Below are positions 24,462-27,537 of a stretch of DNA of 27,537 bases, piece after piece. The notes under the pieces are model-generated. The model was given only the letters and a program-made list of their open reading frames with translations. It searched no databases and was not told the origin of the DNA. The stretch covers positions 1 through 27,537 of the forward strand of contig MU647192.1 of assembly GCA_026770585.1 (NCBI GenBank). Reading direction: 5' to 3'. Within the stretch, counting starts at the first letter, position 1. Every line of letters begins with the position of its first letter. Source of the DNA: Baffinella frigidus (lineage: Eukaryota; Cryptophyceae; Cryptomonadales; Baffinellaceae). A program made the translations under genes and the position numbers.

Positions 24462-25190
24462 ATGCCAAAGAAATACTACACGTTCGAGATTGAGAACTTC
24501 TACAAGTTCCCACAGCTGGAATCTCTCACATGTGCCGGGTTCGATGTGAAAGAGGTGGCGCGTGCCCCACAGTACAGACCGGGCTGTAACTGGGACGACG
24601 ACGCAGACCAGCTTTGGTGCATGTATCTCGACCTGAACTCGCCGGTATCAGTACAGACCGTGTTCCAGTTCCTGATGCACGACGCGCAGTGTTACGCACC
24701 GCCTAGTGTCAAGGTATGCAAGAACGACTTCAAGACGCACCGTGTTTACAAGGCGCGGATCTCCTATTGGTCTCACATCAAAACCGACAAGCCAACGGAC
24801 ACCGCGGAAGACACCGCGGAAGACGGGTTGGAAGACACCACGGAGACCGTCCCGGTCACCGCGCTCGAGGCAGACATCTCCCTCTGGAGAGGTTCTCCGA
24901 TGCTGCACCCCCCGTCAGCGGCACACCAGACCCTCTCCTCGGGGCCCATTATCTACGACGATAAAGTGGTCCCCTACCTGACCACCCACCACAGCGTGCT
25001 CAGCGTCCTCACGGGCTCCCCGGTCGCGTTAACTGCGCGGCAGATCACTTCCTCGCTCGGCACAAACGATAAGATGGTCACAAGCATGCTCTACACCCTA
25101 GAGCACACGGGCAGGGTCGCGCGCTCTGTAGGAGACCCTGTTACAGGTTCACACGCGAACAGCGAGATTGGGTGGTCGGCTGTTTATTAA
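24462..25190 (+). CDS. Protein with C-terminal Z-alpha-like winged helix
   Basis: 242 residues from MPKKYYTFEIENF. Residues 1-105 form a Trp/Tyr/Cys-containing domain of unknown family; 106-135 is an acidic Thr/Asp/Glu-rich linker with a short TAED repeat. Residues ~176-228 fit the Z-alpha (Z-DNA/Z-RNA-binding) winged-helix pattern: VLSVLTG, then TARQITSSLG as the second helix, DKMVTSMLYTLEHTGRV as the recognition helix and wing start. The recognition-helix Tyr is kept (LYTLE), but the usual Asn is Thr (position 207) and the Pro-Pro-x-Trp wing is replaced by GDPVTG. It could therefore be a divergent Z-alpha or a generic winged helix. Viral Z-alpha proteins antagonise nucleic-acid sensing; that role is inference only. 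Confidence 0.7.
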   Translation: MPKKYYTFEIENFYKFPQLESLTCAGFDVKEVARAPQYRPGCNWDDDADQLWCMYLDLNSPVSVQTVFQFLMHDAQCYAPPSVKVCKNDFKTHRVYKARISYWSHIKTDKPTDTAEDTAEDGLEDTTETVPVTALEADISLWRGSPMLHPPSAAHQTLSSGPIIYDDKVVPYLTTHHSVLSVLTGSPVALTARQITSSLGTNDKMVTSMLYTLEHTGRVARSVGDPVTGSHANSEIGWSAVY

Positions 25191-25231
25191 TACATACACA
25201 AAAGGATGTGCAAAAGGATGTGCCCACTGTC

Positions 25232-25378
25232 ACACACACACACACACACACACCCTTTTACAGACGCACCCGGTCCATTTTTACCCGGTCCATTTTTACC
25301 CGGTCCATTTTTACCCGGTCCATTTTTACCCGGTCCATTTTTACCCGGTCCATTTTACCCGGTCCATTTTACCCGGTC
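25232..25378 (+). repeat. (CA)n tract and 15-bp minisatellite
   Basis: A (CA) run at about 25232-25252, then from 25268 eight copies of CCCGGTCCATTTTTA, the last two shortened to 13 bp. It fills the gap between convergent genes. Confidence 0.95.
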
Positions 25379-25382
25379 CCGC

Positions 25383-26000
25383 TTAGTATAGACGCACCCG
25401 ATCCCAGACACCCACTGCACGCTGCCGCGCCTTTCGAACCTCTCGCATCAGCTCGGTGACAGCGACATGGTTCGTCGTACCTATTGCGTCGGCAGATTCG
25501 TCTGCCCCGCATTTGTAGAGGCGTTTAATCCCACGGGTCCAGTTGGCGGCTGCAGCGTAGAACAACGGGGGTCTCCCGGCGTGGTTTGCAGTGTCTATAC
25601 TGGTCACGTTCCGCGTCAGGGCTCTGAAGTCTCGGTGTAGCTGTACGGCAACATTGAGCGCGGTGTTACCCAGGTTGTCCACCTGGTCTAATATGTCTCC
25701 ACTAGTACGGTAAACGTTCACGCCGACCAGTATTTTTACGATGTCCAAGCGGTTCAGAATCACGGCCACGTGGAGGGGGGTTGTCAACCCGTTTCGTGTC
25801 CGATTGGCCAGCGGAAAGCGTGGACGCGAGAGCAGATCAAGGACGGTTTGTACATTGCCGCTGACTACGCAGAACACCAGCGCGTCATGTGCAGAGGGTT
25901 GCCCGCGCTCGTTCCTTCTATGACAACAGTAATAGTCCAGTGCTCGGTCAACGGGTAGCACGGACTGTTCTTGTAGGGACAATTCACGGTCATCCGCCAT
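25383..26000 (-). CDS. Short ankyrin-repeat protein
   Basis: 205 residues from MADDRELSLQEQSV at 26000; a non-ATG frame extension of two codons is ignored. Three to four ankyrin repeats at residues ~38-185 (TTPLHVAVILNRLDIVKILV, GNTALNVAVQLHRDF, RPPLFYAAAANWTRGIKRLY). The C-terminus is basic (ELMREVRKARQRAVGVWDRV) without the shared MG-x-RLG tail. A TATTAAAG box lies 45-53 nt upstream. Head-to-tail with the larger ankyrin gene at 27428. Could be a shortened relative of the tail-bearing proteins. Confidence 0.8.
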   Translation of the reverse strand: MADDRELSLQEQSVLPVDRALDYYCCHRRNERGQPSAHDALVFCVVSGNVQTVLDLLSRPRFPLANRTRNGLTTPLHVAVILNRLDIVKILVGVNVYRTSGDILDQVDNLGNTALNVAVQLHRDFRALTRNVTSIDTANHAGRPPLFYAAAANWTRGIKRLYKCGADESADAIGTTNHVAVTELMREVRKARQRAVGVWDRVRLY

Positions 26001-26044
26001 ACCCAAATGTGGCTGCCGCGGTCAGCGGGGTTGTTCGTTCTCGT

Positions 26045-26053
26045 CTTTAATAC
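26045..26053 (-). promoter_or_regulatory. TATA-like box (TATTAAAG) for the gene at 26000
   Basis: 45-53 nt upstream of the ATG, in the 99-bp gap. Confidence 0.55.
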
Positions 26054-26099
26054 GACAATGTAACTACCGAAACACCAACCGGGTCGGACCGGAATACAT

Positions 26100-27428
26100 T
26101 CACGGCTGTGTGTGCAGTGATCGGGTCATTGTTAGGGTGTACGTCCGGATCAGATCTGCAAGTTCTTCAACTGGCATATTTTCCGGGTCTATGGGGTCGT
26201 GGATTGAGTGGCCTGTTTGGACCATCTGCGAGACAAGATCAGGGTCGAGTGAACGCATCCTCGAATCACCTCCAAGGCGTTGTTCGAGGCCCATCATAAC
26301 CGCCAACTGCCGGTCCGCTAGGGTCTCCTCATTCATTGTCTGTATCACCCTGCGTACCCCCCTGTCGACCGAATGTAAAAGCCTTTCGAGGGGTTTAGAG
26401 TAAAGCAAATGATGATTGAGTACGGGTTTTACGGTTATATACAGTTCAAGTGCGGTCAACCCCAGGTCATTTTTCTTGAACAGGTTTGCCCCACGTTTCA
26501 ACAGACAACGAACAGTTTTGTAACGAAAAGCTTTGCTAAGTAATACATTGCGCAATGCATGATGGAGCGGCGTGTTTCCAATGTCGTTGGGTTTGTTGAT
26601 ATCAGCACCAAGGTCGAGTAACATTTCCATGACATGAATCCGTCCAGATTTCGAGGCGAGTTGCATAGGTGTATATCCCGGCAGCACCATACCTTCAACG
26701 GAGACACCACACCGTTGAATCAGCATCTCCACCAATCTCGTTGAATTTGCACGCACAGCGTAGTACATGGCCGTATGACCATCATCACCAACATTACCAG
26801 GGTCGGCACCCGCGGACAACAACCGCATGACAACACGCAAGGGTATAGGCCCAGTCGTCATCAGTTTATGTAGTACTGTATGTCCGCTGTTGTCTCGCTC
26901 CTCTGTGTTTACACCCGCCCGCAATAGAACCCCCGCGTTTGCAGCAACCTGCGCTCTAGCACGCCCATCCCAAACATACACCATGCGTGGTGTGTTGCGC
27001 GCGATTTCGAAGAGCGGTGTCTCACCCATGTCATTTTTGATACCAGTGTCTGCCCCTTCCTCTACGAGAAACTCTATGGCCTTATCCGCCGCGCTGTGAA
27101 CGGCCCGTGTGGTGTAGTGTAGTATAGTGTTTCCGATACTGTCTACTTGGTTGATGTCCGCACCATGTTCAAGAAGGAGTCTCGCTACATCGAATCGGCC
27201 TAAACCAACAGCGGCACCCAGGCAAGACACCACGGCAACACGCCCACGTCCAACACATTGCATGAATGCCCTGTCTATGTCATATTCTTCATTGTCTGCG
27301 ACTTTTTGTACTATATCATTCATCACATCGAGTTTATATGCATCTGAAGCCCATTGGAAAACTTGCATGGGGTCTTTAGACGATAAACTCGGTCCATTCA
27401 AGTCACCTGTATAAATTGTCCGTGGCAT
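26100..27428 (-). CDS. Ankyrin-repeat protein with shared C-terminal tail
   Basis: 442 residues from MPRTIYTGDLNGPS at 27428 (five further codons upstream lack an ATG). Eight or so ankyrin repeats cover about residues 75-360 (GRFDVARLLLEHGADINQVD, GYTPMQLASKSGRIHVMEML, GNTPLHHALRNVLLSKAFRY). The tail (MGLEQRLGGDSRMRSLDPD, about residues 388-406) is shared with the 277- and 419-residue ankyrin proteins, followed by LVSQMVQTG and a further ~30 residues. The tail's LDPDL is reminiscent of short F-box-like helices (inference). Confidence 0.85.
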   Translation of the reverse strand: MPRTIYTGDLNGPSLSSKDPMQVFQWASDAYKLDVMNDIVQKVADNEEYDIDRAFMQCVGRGRVAVVSCLGAAVGLGRFDVARLLLEHGADINQVDSIGNTILHYTTRAVHSAADKAIEFLVEEGADTGIKNDMGETPLFEIARNTPRMVYVWDGRARAQVAANAGVLLRAGVNTEERDNSGHTVLHKLMTTGPIPLRVVMRLLSAGADPGNVGDDGHTAMYYAVRANSTRLVEMLIQRCGVSVEGMVLPGYTPMQLASKSGRIHVMEMLLDLGADINKPNDIGNTPLHHALRNVLLSKAFRYKTVRCLLKRGANLFKKNDLGLTALELYITVKPVLNHHLLYSKPLERLLHSVDRGVRRVIQTMNEETLADRQLAVMMGLEQRLGGDSRMRSLDPDLVSQMVQTGHSIHDPIDPENMPVEELADLIRTYTLTMTRSLHTQP

Positions 27429-27469
27429 CGGTGGATACCGCACGTTTTTTTATTGGACGGGTCGATGTT

Positions 27470-27478
27470 GTTTTAATA
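27470..27478 (-). promoter_or_regulatory. TATA-like box (TATTAAAA) for the gene at 27428
   Basis: 42-50 nt upstream of the ATG. Confidence 0.5.
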
Positions 27479-27493
27479 CCACACAACGAGACT

Positions 27494-27537
27494 CTACCCG
27501 TACCACCACCACCCGTACCACCACCACCCGTACCACC
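27494..27537 (+). repeat. 15-bp minisatellite cut by the window end
   Basis: Nearly three copies of CCCGTACCACCACCA, continuing past the end of the window. Confidence 0.95.

Overview
The window looks like DNA of a large eukaryotic DNA virus, or of such a virus integrated in a host genome. Genes sit on both strands. Most have their own TATA-like box (TATAAAG, TATTTAAA, TATTAAAG or TATATA) about 25-65 nt upstream of the ATG, some are followed by AATAAA, and at least two appear to contain short spliceosomal-type introns. The most diagnostic gene is a multi-exon, minus-strand homologue of the terminase large subunit (ATPase Walker B region plus complete RNase H-like nuclease). This places the main part of the window near the herpesvirus/mirusvirus (Duplodnaviria-type) packaging lineage. 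Abundant ankyrin-repeat proteins and secreted cysteine-rich repeat proteins fit a virus of a protist or other aquatic eukaryote, but the host cannot be read from the sequence. No rRNA, tRNA or CRISPR array was seen.

Layout. 1-~900: AT-rich block with two small genes of giant-virus/phage flavour (a DUF5710-like protein and an 'MGFDL' protein), separated by two sets of direct repeats (923-1050) from the GC-richer remainder. 990-5132: two tandem paralogous secreted Cys-rich repeat proteins on the minus strand. 5133-7725: a decayed copy of the 5' end of the next glycoprotein gene, then a C2H2 zinc-finger gene bracketed by clusters of a GTTGCGTAGCAAC palindrome. 7726-11835: a 1369-residue secreted Cys-rich protein. 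11859-12119: small Cys-rich membrane protein candidate. 12428-17426: a rightward cluster of six genes (one large, probably intron-containing protein of structural type and five small proteins), each with its own promoter. 17419-~19325: the spliced terminase on the opposite strand. 19840-27428: a block of five ankyrin-repeat genes plus one gene with a Z-alpha-like winged helix, on mixed strands.

How it may work together (inference): the 12-19 kb part looks like a virion assembly/packaging block, the left part encodes extracellular or envelope adhesion proteins and a nuclear regulator, and the right part looks like an expanded host-interaction arsenal. Three of the ankyrin proteins share a C-terminal tail, and the Z-alpha-like protein could sense or mask left-handed nucleic acid. 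Nearly every intergenic gap, and at least two introns, contain minisatellites, so this genome region is clearly repeat-driven and unstable.
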